Assembly: GCA_031460455.1 (NCBI GenBank)
Contig: JAVKTQ010000001.1
Location: forward strand, 248,001 to 312,000
Source: Sporomusaceae bacterium
Lineage (GTDB): Bacteria > Bacillota > Negativicutes > Sporomusales > UBA7701
Length of the DNA: 64,000 nt
Direction: 5' to 3'
The position numbers and the translations under genes are program-made. This document shows, piece by piece, positions 42,944 through 50,999 of this stretch. The notes beneath the pieces were generated by a model. It saw only the letters and a list, made by a program, of their open reading frames with translations, did no database searches and was not told the origin of the DNA. How positions within the stretch are numbered: position 1 is the first letter of the stretch; each line of letters begins with the position of its first letter.

Positions 42944-44050
42944 GTGAAGGTCAAGGTTTTTACCGCCAGCAATATACAGGACGCCATGGCCCAGGTGAAG
43001 GGCGACCTTGGGCGGGACGCCGTTATCCTTCATACGCGCCGTTTCCGTCGCGGCGGTTTCCTCGGCTTCTTCGGCAGGGAGATGGTGGAGGTGATGGCCG
43101 CGCTCGATACGCCGCCGCCGGCCCCCGCTCCGGAACGCAAGGCGCCCGCCCAGCCGGCGGTTGTGCTGCAGCGGCCGAGCGATGACGACGCCAAGGTGAC
43201 CGCTCTCCAACTGGAGATTTCCAATATGCGCAAGCTGATCGAGCAGGTGCTGGCCAAACTGCCGCGCCAGGAGAAGCACCATCACCCTTTGTACGATCTG
43301 CTGGTGAAGAACGATATCGACGCGGCGATCGCCGAGAATCTCGTTCAGGGTCTGCCTGACGAGGGACCGCTTACGGGCAACAATCCGGCGTTCGTTCGCC
43401 AGTTGCTGCTGGAGCGGCTGACGAATCACTTGCAGCGGGTGGAGGGCATCGTAGTTCCCGAGTCCGGCTGCAAAGTAGTGGCTTTTATTGGCCCCACGGG
43501 GGTCGGCAAAACGACGACGATCGCGAAGCTGGCCGCCAATTTTGCTTTCGGTCAGGGCCTCAAGGTGGCGGTGGTGACCGCCGATACGTACCGGATATCC
43601 GCCGTAGAACAGCTCAAGACGTACGCCGATATCATCGATGTGCCGCTTGAGATTGTTTATACGCCCGACGAGATGAAGGCCGCCCTGTACCGGCACCGCG
43701 ATAAACGGCTGGTGCTCGTCGATACCGCCGGGCGCAGTCCGCGCAATCATTACCAACTGGCCGAACTGCAGGCGTTGCTTGCCGTAGACCCGTATATCGA
43801 AACCCACCTGGTACTGAGCACGACAACCAAGTACGCCGATGCGCTGGAAACGGTCAACCGTTTTTCCGTCTGTTCGCCGCAGAAGTTTCTGTTTACGAAG
43901 ACCGACGAGGCGACCAATCTCGGCACGCTGTTCAATCTGCTTTACCAGTTCCCGACTACCTTGTCGTACATTACGACCGGCCAGAATGTGCCTGACGATA
44001 TCGAACTGGCGAATCCTGCCAAGCTTGCTAATATGATTTTGAGGGACTGA
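42944..44050 (+). CDS. flhF: SRP-type GTPase FlhF
   Basis: The product has 368 residues. The N-terminal region holds a basic B-domain and a proline-rich linker. The NG domain contains [49 protein letters not shown] and TKTDEATNLG. FlhF marks the site and number of flagella, in balance with FlhG. GTG 42944 immediately follows the flhA stop. flhG starts one base after its end, so the pair is coupled. Presence of both suggests controlled flagellar placement rather than random insertion. Confidence 0.95.
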   Translation: MKVKVFTASNIQDAMAQVKGDLGRDAVILHTRRFRRGGFLGFFGREMVEVMAALDTPPPAPAPERKAPAQPAVVLQRPSDDDAKVTALQLEISNMRKLIEQVLAKLPRQEKHHHPLYDLLVKNDIDAAIAENLVQGLPDEGPLTGNNPAFVRQLLLERLTNHLQRVEGIVVPESGCKVVAFIGPTGVGKTTTIAKLAANFAFGQGLKVAVVTADTYRISAVEQLKTYADIIDVPLEIVYTPDEMKAALYRHRDKRLVLVDTAGRSPRNHYQLAELQALLAVDPYIETHLVLSTTTKYADALETVNRFSVCSPQKFLFTKTDEATNLGTLFNLLYQFPTTLSYITTGQNVPDDIELANPAKLANMILRD

Positions 44051-44051
44051 C

Positions 44052-44939
44052 ATGCGCGATCAAGCGGAGCGGCTGCGGCAACTGGCGCAAGGCTACCAGA
44101 CCGCGGCCAAGAGCCCGATTATAAAGCAGCCCGATTCACGGGCGCGCGTCATCACCGTCACCAGCGGCAAGGGCGGGGTGGGGAAGACCAACCTTACCGT
44201 CAATCTGGCTCTGGCGTTAACCAACCTGGGGCAGAAGGTGCTTATTATCGATGCCGATCTGGGGTTGGCCAATGTGGAGTTCGTGCTTGGGCTGACGCCC
44301 AAGTACAATCTTCTCAACCTGCTCGACGACGGTTATAACATTAACGATGTCGTGATGGACGGCCCGCGGGGCGTGAAGTTTATGTCCGGCGGCTCGGGCA
44401 TCTATGAGTTGGCCAACTTGACCGATGCCCAGATACAGAAGATCATCAATCAGGTGGTGCTGTTCGACCGGTGGGCCAATGTCATTCTCATCGATACCGG
44501 CGCCGGGCTGCACCGCAATGTCCTCAATTTTGTGATGGCCGCCGACGAGGTGATTATCATTACGACCCCCGAGCCGACCGCGATCGCCGACGCTTATGCG
44601 GTCATGAAGGCGTATGCGGCCCATTACGGGCGCGCGCCGCTCCGCCTGGTGGTGAACCGGGTGCTGGAGATGGACGAGGGGCAGATGGTCGTCGATAAGC
44701 TGGGCAAGGTGTCGCAGCGGTTTCTCGGGGTCGGCGTCACCAATCTCGGGTTTGTTTACGAGGATCCGAACGTGCTGAAGGCGGTCAAGAGCCAGGTGCC
44801 GGTCATGGTCGCCCACCCGGACACGATTGCCGCCCGCTGTATCGATCACATCGCCCAGCGGCTGCTGTACGGCAAGGAGGTCAATCAGCCGACCGGCATC
44901 AAGGGGTTCTTCAGCAAGTTCCTCGATCTGATCCGCTGA
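44052..44939 (+). CDS. flhG: MinD-like ATPase FlhG (YlxH)
   Basis: The product has 295 residues. The deviant Walker A motif is VTSGKGGVGKTNLTVNLALAL, followed by LIIDADLGLANVEFVLG and IDTGAGLHRNVLNF. The C-terminus ends in a likely amphipathic helix (GFFSKFLDLIR) for membrane binding. The N-terminal DQAERLRQLAQGYQ resembles the motif that stimulates FlhF GTPase activity. FlhG limits flagellar number and helps C-ring assembly. About 170 non-coding bases follow, with a Spo0A box. Confidence 0.95.
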   Translation: MRDQAERLRQLAQGYQTAAKSPIIKQPDSRARVITVTSGKGGVGKTNLTVNLALALTNLGQKVLIIDADLGLANVEFVLGLTPKYNLLNLLDDGYNINDVVMDGPRGVKFMSGGSGIYELANLTDAQIQKIINQVVLFDRWANVILIDTGAGLHRNVLNFVMAADEVIIITTPEPTAIADAYAVMKAYAAHYGRAPLRLVVNRVLEMDEGQMVVDKLGKVSQRFLGVGVTNLGFVYEDPNVLKAVKSQVPVMVAHPDTIAARCIDHIAQRLLYGKEVNQPTGIKGFFSKFLDLIR

Positions 44940-45004
44940 CCGGAATGTGTCAAAAAGGCGGCGATTATGACGATGAAACGCAATTTTTATACGGTTTCTG
45001 TAAA

Positions 45005-45015
45005 TTTGTCGAAAA
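45005..45015 (+). promoter_or_regulatory. Spo0A box upstream of cheB
   Basis: TTTGTCGAAAA matches the extended Spo0A-binding consensus at all eleven positions. A second, weaker site, TGTGTCAAAAA (9 of 11), lies at 44946-44956. Both are in the 171-base gap between flhG and cheB, 96 and 155 bases before the cheB start. The gap also contains AT-rich stretches that could hold a promoter, but no pair with good spacing was found. Confidence 0.55.
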
Positions 45016-45110
45016 TTCGAGAGGTAGCGGGACAAAATTATGGAAATATACAATAATGGCATTGTATTTAGCTGGTATTTGTCCGTAATTTCACGGGAGG
45101 TGGGATAGCT

Positions 45111-46166
45111 GTGATCAAAGTACTTGTTGTCGACGACTCCGCTTTCATGCGCAAAGTGTTATCCGACCTGTTCGCCGCCGAGAGTGATTTTACCGTTCTC
45201 GAAGCCGCCCGCAACGGCAAGGACGCCATCGATAAGGTCAAACGCCTGAACCCCGATGTCGTGACGATGGATGTTGAGATGCCGGTCATGGACGGCATCA
45301 GCGCCCTGGAGACGATAATGCGGGAGGCGCCGACGCCGGTGGTGATGGTGAGCAGCCTGACCCGCGAGGGCGCCGATGCCACGCTGAAGGCGTTGGAAAA
45401 AGGGGCCGTGGATTTCGTCGCCAAGACGGCCGGCCCGATTTCGAGCATTGATCAGATCAGGATCGAGATTCTCGCCAAATGCCGCACTGCCGCCCGCGCC
45501 AATGTGAGGCAGCTTATCCGCCCGCCGGCGCCGCCGGCGCCGCCGCCCCCCCAGCCTCCGGCGTTCGCGCCCGGCCACGACGAGCGGATTGTCGCGATCG
45601 GGACTTCGACCGGCGGCCCGCGGGCCCTGCAAGAAGTTCTTACCCGTCTGCCGGGGAATCTGCCCTGCCCGGTGGTTATCGTGCAGCATATGCCGCCAGG
45701 GTTTACCAAGTCGCTTTCCGACCGCCTCAACACTCTGTCGCCCCTGTCGGTCAAGGAGGCCGAGAACGGCGATGTGCTCCGGCCCGGCCTGGCGGTCATC
45801 GCCCCCGGCGATTTCCACATGACGCTGGTGCGCGAGGGGAACAAGACGGTGGTGCGTCTCCACCAGGAGCCGCCGATCGGCGGCCACCGGCCTTCTGTCG
45901 ACCCGACGATGGAGGCGGTGGCTAGAATCTACGGGCCGCGGGCGGTGGGCGTCATCCTCACGGGGATGGGCGCCGACGGTTCACGGGGGATGAAGGCGAT
46001 AAAAACGGGACGAGGGTTTACCATTGCAGAGGATCAGTCGACCACAGTGGTGTTCGGTATGCCGAAAGCGGCTATCGAACTGGGGATAGTCGATAAAGTC
46101 GTGCCGCTGCCCGGTGTCGCCGGCGAAATCGTCAAACACCTGCAGAGCAAACACGGAGGTGTGTAA
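45111..46166 (+). CDS. cheB: Chemotaxis methylesterase/glutamine deamidase CheB
   Basis: The product has 351 residues. The receiver domain has D8-D9 and the phosphorylation site D54 (VVTMDVEMPVMDG). A proline-rich linker at about 140-160 joins the methylesterase domain. Its catalytic serine is in AIGTSTGGPRALQ, the histidine in VIVQHMPPGFT and the aspartate in LTGMGADGSRGM. It demethylates chemoreceptors. GGGAGGTGGG precedes GTG 45111. cheA starts directly after the stop codon. No cheR is present in the window. Confidence 0.96.
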   Translation: MIKVLVVDDSAFMRKVLSDLFAAESDFTVLEAARNGKDAIDKVKRLNPDVVTMDVEMPVMDGISALETIMREAPTPVVMVSSLTREGADATLKALEKGAVDFVAKTAGPISSIDQIRIEILAKCRTAARANVRQLIRPPAPPAPPPPQPPAFAPGHDERIVAIGTSTGGPRALQEVLTRLPGNLPCPVVIVQHMPPGFTKSLSDRLNTLSPLSVKEAENGDVLRPGLAVIAPGDFHMTLVREGNKTVVRLHQEPPIGGHRPSVDPTMEAVARIYGPRAVGVILTGMGADGSRGMKAIKTGRGFTIAEDQSTTVVFGMPKAAIELGIVDKVVPLPGVAGEIVKHLQSKHGGV

Positions 46167-46167
46167 A

Positions 46168-48231
46168 ATGGAGTTAAATCAATACATGGGGATGTTCCTG
46201 GAGGAGTCGCGCGAACACCTTCAGACACTGAACAGATGTCTTCTGAGTCTTGAAAACGATCCGCGCAACTTGTCGGTGCTTGACGAGATATTCCGCAGCG
46301 CTCACACTATCAAGGGCATGTCGGCCACGATGGGGTTCACGGCGATTGCCGAGCTTACCCATGAGATGGAAAATGTCCTCGATTTACTGCGCAAGGGGCA
46401 ACTGAAGGCTTCGCCCGCGATCATCGACACGCTTTTCAAATGCCTGGATACCCTGGAGCAATCGGTGGAGAGCATCGCCAGCAATAGCGAGGCAACGGTG
46501 GATATCAAGCCGCTGGTCGCCAAACTTATCAAGCTGGCCGCCGGCAAGGATCAGGAGGAGGCTGCGCCGGCCGCCGCCGCGACGAAGGCCGCGACTCCCG
46601 TTGTCGCGACTTCATCCGGCATTACTTTGAACGATACGGAGATTGATGTCATCAAGGCCGCCAGCCGGCAGGGCTACGCGGCTTACGAGGTGCAGGTGGG
46701 CCTGCGCGAGGGCTGCCTGCTGAAGTCGGCGCGGGCGTATATGGTGATGAACGCTCTCGACGAGCTTGGCGATGTTATCAAGAGCGTCCCGCCGGCCGAG
46801 GAACTGGAAAAGGAGAATTTCGATTACAGTTTTTCGGTTGTGGCGCTGAGCGACGCCGAGCCGGAGAAGGTTCAGCAGGCGCTGCTGGCAATTTCGGAGA
46901 TCGAGTCGGCGACGGTGCTACCGCTGGCGATTCCGGACGCGGCTCCTGCCGCCGCCGCTGCGCCGGCGATCAAGCCCGCTGCCGCGCCGGAGGTCAGGCC
47001 TGAAGCAGAGGTCCCTGCGGCCAAACTGGATGCGCCGCCGACGGCTGATGCGCCCCTGGCGGCCGATAAGAAAGTCCGCGGCGGCCAGTCTGTCCGCGTG
47101 GATATCGATAAGCTCGATACGCTTTTGAATCTGGTTGGCGAGCTTGTCATCAACAAGACCAGGCTGGAGCAGATCGGCCTTAGCCACCGCCTTACCGATC
47201 TGACGGAGACGATCGAGCAGATGGACCGGGTTACCACCGATCTGCAGGCTGTTGTCATGAAGGTCCGGATGGTGCCCGTAGGGCAGGTTTTCAACCGCTT
47301 CCCCCGTATGGTACGCGATTTGTCGCGCGATCTGAACAAAGAGGTCAATCTTATCATCCAGGGCGAGGAGACCGAGCTCGACCGTACCGTCATCGACGAG
47401 ATCGGCGATCCGCTGGTCCATTTGCTGCGTAACGCTATCGACCACGGTATCGAGAGCCCGGCCGAACGCGAGGCCAAGGGCAAGAATCCGGTCGGCGAGA
47501 TACGGCTGATTGCCCGTCATGAGGGCAACAATGTCATTATCATGGTCGAGGACGACGGCGCGGGCGTTAATCCGGAGGTCGTCAAGCAGAAGGCTTTGGA
47601 AAAAGGGATGATCACCCAGGCCGAGGCTGAGAAGATGGATGCCGCCGAAGCGGTCCGCCTGCTGTTCCTGCCCGGTTTCTCGACCGCCAAGGTGGTGACG
47701 GACGTGTCCGGCCGCGGCGTTGGCATGGACGCGGTGAAAACGAAGATCGAGTCTCTGGGCGGCATGGTGGATGTTGAGACCAAGGTCAACGAGGGGTCGC
47801 GCTTCAAGATCAGGCTGCCGCTGACGCTGGCTATCATCCAGGCGCTGCTCGTGAAGGTGTGCGAGGAGATTTACGCTATTCCCCTCGGGTCGATTGACAG
47901 TACGATCAATATCACTCCCGGGGATATCAAGACGATTCAGAATCAGGAGGTTATCCTCCTGCGCGGGCAGATTATCCCGATCGTTCGCCTGGGCAACGTT
48001 CTCGGCGTGCCTGAGTCCGGAAACGAGGGCGCCGAGGAGCTTTACGTTGTTATCGTCCATATGGGCGAGCAGAAGGCGGGGGTAATTGTCGATACGCTGA
48101 TCGGCCAGCAGGAGATTGTCATCAAGTCGCTTGGTAAGCTGTTGGCTTCGATTAAGGTTTTGGCCGGGGCCACGATTCTCGGCGACGGGCGTGTGGCGCT
48201 TATTCTCGATGTCGGCTCGATAATGCAGTAG
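46168..48231 (+). CDS. cheA: Chemotaxis histidine kinase CheA
   Basis: The product has 687 residues. The Hpt domain has its phosphorylated histidine at residue 46 (RSAHTIKGMSATMGF). A CheY-docking region lies at about 150-265, then an Ala/Pro linker. The dimerisation domain starts VRVDIDKLDTLLNLVGELVI. The ATPase shows HLLRNAIDHGIESP, VEDDGAGVN and GRGVGMDAV. A CheW-like domain ends the protein. It phosphorylates CheY and CheB in response to receptors. ATG 46168 lies after CGGAGGTG, one base past the cheB stop. Confidence 0.97.
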   Translation: MELNQYMGMFLEESREHLQTLNRCLLSLENDPRNLSVLDEIFRSAHTIKGMSATMGFTAIAELTHEMENVLDLLRKGQLKASPAIIDTLFKCLDTLEQSVESIASNSEATVDIKPLVAKLIKLAAGKDQEEAAPAAAATKAATPVVATSSGITLNDTEIDVIKAASRQGYAAYEVQVGLREGCLLKSARAYMVMNALDELGDVIKSVPPAEELEKENFDYSFSVVALSDAEPEKVQQALLAISEIESATVLPLAIPDAAPAAAAAPAIKPAAAPEVRPEAEVPAAKLDAPPTADAPLAADKKVRGGQSVRVDIDKLDTLLNLVGELVINKTRLEQIGLSHRLTDLTETIEQMDRVTTDLQAVVMKVRMVPVGQVFNRFPRMVRDLSRDLNKEVNLIIQGEETELDRTVIDEIGDPLVHLLRNAIDHGIESPAEREAKGKNPVGEIRLIARHEGNNVIIMVEDDGAGVNPEVVKQKALEKGMITQAEAEKMDAAEAVRLLFLPGFSTAKVVTDVSGRGVGMDAVKTKIESLGGMVDVETKVNEGSRFKIRLPLTLAIIQALLVKVCEEIYAIPLGSIDSTINITPGDIKTIQNQEVILLRGQIIPIVRLGNVLGVPESGNEGAEELYVVIVHMGEQKAGVIVDTLIGQQEIVIKSLGKLLASIKVLAGATILGDGRVALILDVGSIMQ

Positions 48232-48242
48232 GGGGGATAGAG

Positions 48243-48710
48243 ATGGCCGAAAGTACTTACGCGGACAGGGAAATACAGCTGGTTATTTTCAAGCTCGGCC
48301 GCGAGGATTACGGTATCAGTATTTTGCAGGTGCAGGAGATCAAGCGGATACTTGACATTACCCGCGTGCCCAATTCGCCGGATTTTATCAAGGGGGTCAT
48401 TAATCTGCGCGGCAGCGTGCTGCCGGTTATCGATCTGAAGAAGCGCCTCCAGTTGCCGCCGACCGATTATACCGAGGATACCCGCATTATTATTGTCAAG
48501 GTGGAGGAGATTGCCGTCGGCCTGATCGTGGATGCGGTTTCCGAGGTAACGACGCTGAGCGGCGAGAATATCGAGCCGCCCACTACGGTGGTGGGCGGTG
48601 TGAGCGCGCAGTATCTGAGCGGCGTGGGCAAGCAGGACGACAACCTGCTGATTCTCCTTAATCTTACCGCTATTGTCGGCCTCGGCGCCGAGGTTGGCAA
48701 GGCCGGCTAA
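48243..48710 (+). CDS. cheW: Chemotaxis coupling protein CheW
   Basis: The product has 155 residues, one SH3-like CheW domain. Motifs are QLVIFKLGREDYGISILQVQEIKR, TRVPNSPDFIKGVINLRGSVLPVIDLKKR and VGLIVDAVSEV. It links receptors, including perhaps the soluble one at 7271, to CheA. GGGGGGATAGAG precedes ATG 48243. cheC starts 34 bases after the stop. Confidence 0.96.
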   Translation: MAESTYADREIQLVIFKLGREDYGISILQVQEIKRILDITRVPNSPDFIKGVINLRGSVLPVIDLKKRLQLPPTDYTEDTRIIIVKVEEIAVGLIVDAVSEVTTLSGENIEPPTTVVGGVSAQYLSGVGKQDDNLLILLNLTAIVGLGAEVGKAG

Positions 48711-48744
48711 TCATCGTTGATTCTGACCGAACGAGGTGGATGTG

Positions 48745-49368
48745 TTGTCTGAAGATATTATGAACCTTTCGGTGCTCCAGTTGGACGCTTTGAGAGAGGT
48801 GGGCAACGTCGGGGCGGGCAACGCGGCTACGGCGCTGTCGCAGATCATCAATCGCAAGATCGATATGACGGTGCCGAAGGTGGCTATTTTGCCGCTGGGC
48901 GATGTGCCTGACGTGGTGGGCGGGCCGGAGATCATGGTGGCCGGCGTGTACCTGCGCGTTTTTGGCCCGGCGCCGAGCAGCATCCTGTTTCTGCTTCCGC
49001 GCGAGAGCGCTTTCGCGTTAGTCGATATGCTCATGGGCCGCGAGCGCGGGCTGACCGATCACCTCGATTCGATGGACGAATCCGCTCTTTTGGAAATAGG
49101 CAATATTCTGGCCGGCGCTTATTTGAACGCGCTGTCCTTTTTCACGAAGTTTACTCTGTTGCCGTCGATTCCCGCCCTGGCGATGGATATGGCGGGAGCT
49201 ATCCTGAGCGTCATTCTGAGCCAGCTTGGCCAGATGGGCGATCACGCTCTCGTTATCGAGACCGAGTTTTCCACCGAGGGCGACGGCGGCGTCAAGGGCC
49301 ATTTCTTTCTCATCCCCGATCCCGGCTCGCTGGGAACCATTCTCGCGGCAATAGGGGTGAAGGAATAA
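48745..49368 (+). CDS. cheC: CheY-phosphate phosphatase CheC
   Basis: The product has 207 residues. Two phosphatase helices are intact: REVGNVGAGNAATALS and LLEIGNILAGAYLNAL, each with the Glu and Asn needed for hydrolysis. CheC removes phosphate from CheY and binds CheD, which links adaptation to CheY-P level. TTG 48745 is preferred because GAGGTGG at 48733-48739 lies five bases before it; GTG 48736 overlaps the site. The stop overlaps the cheD start by one base (TAATG). Confidence 0.93.
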   Translation: MSEDIMNLSVLQLDALREVGNVGAGNAATALSQIINRKIDMTVPKVAILPLGDVPDVVGGPEIMVAGVYLRVFGPAPSSILFLLPRESAFALVDMLMGRERGLTDHLDSMDESALLEIGNILAGAYLNALSFFTKFTLLPSIPALAMDMAGAILSVILSQLGQMGDHALVIETEFSTEGDGGVKGHFFLIPDPGSLGTILAAIGVKE

Positions 49369-49853
49369 TGGCTGAATTAATCAAGGTTGGTATGGCCGAT
49401 TATAAGGTCGGCCGCGAGCCTGCCAGTCTTATCAGCTACGGTCTCGGTTCCTGCGTCGGTATCGCTCTTTTCGATCCGGTGACCAAGGTTGGCGGATTGG
49501 CGCATATTATGTTGCCTGACAGCACCCAGGCCCGTTCGACGGAGAATCCGGCCAAATTCGCGGATACGTGTTTACCGCTGATGTTGAATGATCTGGTGAA
49601 GATGGGGGCTATGAGGAACCGCCTGCAGGCGAAGATCGCCGGCGGGGCTCAGATGTTCACGTTCGCGAACGCGACCGATATTATGCGGGTCGGGGAGCGC
49701 AACAGCGAAACGGTGCGCGTGATTTTGAAGAAACTCGAGCTGAGGCTGATTGCCGAGGACTGCGGCGGCAATTACGGCCGTACGGTGGAGCTGAAGCTCG
49801 ATAGCGGCGTTTTCCGTATTAAGACGATCGATAAGGGCGAAAAAGAATTGTAA
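49368..49853 (+). CDS. cheD: Chemoreceptor glutamine deamidase CheD
   Basis: The product has 161 residues. The catalytic cysteine is in LGSCVGIALFD and the histidine in GGLAHIMLPDS; IAGGAQMF completes the active site. It converts receptor glutamines to glutamates and is a partner of CheC. ATG 49368 shares a base with the cheC stop, so expression is coupled. The CheC-CheD pair here with FliY is the Bacillus-type adaptation system. Confidence 0.96.
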   Translation: MAELIKVGMADYKVGREPASLISYGLGSCVGIALFDPVTKVGGLAHIMLPDSTQARSTENPAKFADTCLPLMLNDLVKMGAMRNRLQAKIAGGAQMFTFANATDIMRVGERNSETVRVILKKLELRLIAEDCGGNYGRTVELKLDSGVFRIKTIDKGEKEL

Positions 49854-49866
49854 CCGGGGGATCGAT

Positions 49867-50199
49867 ATGGTGAAGCTGCGTATAGCGCTCGGATTGGCTT
49901 TGATTGTCGCCGCCCTTACCGCCGCCGTCGGGCTGGTGCATGGTTTGAGGACGCCGACCGTTTTCTACCGGGCCGCAATTTCGCTAACCGGAGCCGCGCT
50001 TGCCGCTTATCTTGCCGCCAATCTGGCCGAGGCGTATATCCGGCGGCGTTTTGCCGGTGTTAAGCCCGGCAGGAATAAAGTCGATATTATTAGTAAGGAC
50101 GGGATTATTGAGAACGATGAGCTTCTTAATCCGTCTCACGTTACACCGCCGTTCAGTCCCTTCGTCCCGGAGAATTTCGAGCAGATTTCGGTGAAGTAA
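49867..50199 (+). CDS. Small two-helix membrane protein between cheD and sigD, unknown
   Basis: The product has 110 residues. Two membrane helices are predicted, at about 6-26 and 34-52, joined by a short loop. A basic segment (RRRFAGVKPGRNK) and an acidic/polar cytoplasmic tail of about 45 residues follow. I recognise no family. It lies in the fla/che operon, 13 bases after cheD and 27 bases before the sigma-28 gene. The B. subtilis operon has no gene here. The position suggests a motility-linked or anti-sigma-like role, but no motif supports either. Confidence 0.7.
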   Translation: MVKLRIALGLALIVAALTAAVGLVHGLRTPTVFYRAAISLTGAALAAYLAANLAEAYIRRRFAGVKPGRNKVDIISKDGIIENDELLNPSHVTPPFSPFVPENFEQISVK

Positions 50200-50226
50200 T
50201 TGCTGCCAGGGATGGGAGGGACGTAA

Positions 50227-50973
50227 ATGCCGGACGACGGGCTCGCGCTGCAGAATTTGTGGTCGGACTACCGGGAAAACCGGCGTGCCGAGATCCGCGA
50301 AAAATTGATTGAGAATTATCTCCCTTTGGTCAAGCTGGTCGCCGGACGCATCGCGGTCGGCCTTCCTCAGCATGTCGACAAAGACGATCTTATCAGCAAC
50401 GGTTTCTTCGGTTTGCTCGAGGCGATCGAGCGTTTCGATCTGTCCCGCGGGTTTAAGTTTGAGACTTACGCGGTGGCCCGCATCCGCGGCGCTATGCTCG
50501 ATTCGCTCCGCGCCCAGGATTGGATTCCGGCCACCGTTAGGCAGAAGGCCCGCCAGTACGAGCATACGCTGGCCGAGCTTGAGCACCGTCTGGGCCGGTC
50601 GGCCGCGGATGACGAGGTTGCCGGCGCAATGGGGGTTTCGGTGCCCCAACTCCATACGCTTATCAATACGCTGAACGGCTGCACGCTTGTTCCTCTTGAG
50701 GATTACGTCAAGACTGAGTCGCCGGCCAGTCACGCCCCTAATCCGTCCCAGTTCCTCGAGGAGGAGGAGGTCAAGGCTACTTTGGCGAAGGCGATCGAGC
50801 GCCTTACGGAGAAGGAGCGGCTGGTTGTCACGTTGTACTATTACGAGGGTCTGACGCTGAAGGAGATTAGCCTGATTCTGAAATTGACCGAGGCGCGAAT
50901 TTCCCAGCTCCATACGAAGGCGATTTTCCGTCTGCGCGGCGCCCTGGCCCGTTATAAATCCAGCTTGTTGTAG
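50227..50973 (+). CDS. sigD: RNA polymerase sigma-28 factor (FliA/SigD)
   Basis: The product has 248 residues. Region 2 includes NYLPLVKLVAGRIAVGLPQHVDKDDL and FDLSRGFKFETYAVARIRGAMLDSLR, typical of flagellar sigma factors. Region 4 carries TEKERLVVTLYYYEGLTLKEISLILKLTEARISQLH, the -35 recognition helix-turn-helix. It would direct flagellin and other late motility genes, which are not in this window. GGGAGGGACG precedes ATG 50227. No flgM (anti-sigma) gene is adjacent. The next gene starts 26 bases later. Confidence 0.95.
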   Translation: MPDDGLALQNLWSDYRENRRAEIREKLIENYLPLVKLVAGRIAVGLPQHVDKDDLISNGFFGLLEAIERFDLSRGFKFETYAVARIRGAMLDSLRAQDWIPATVRQKARQYEHTLAELEHRLGRSAADDEVAGAMGVSVPQLHTLINTLNGCTLVPLEDYVKTESPASHAPNPSQFLEEEEVKATLAKAIERLTEKERLVVTLYYYEGLTLKEISLILKLTEARISQLHTKAIFRLRGALARYKSSLL

Positions 50974-50999
50974 CCTCAGAGTAAGGAGAGGTGTATTTG

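Noticed and set aside
44940-45110. Sigma-28 promoter before cheB
   Set aside because: No TAAA-N15-GCCGATAA-like pair was found; only the Spo0A-type sites stand out.
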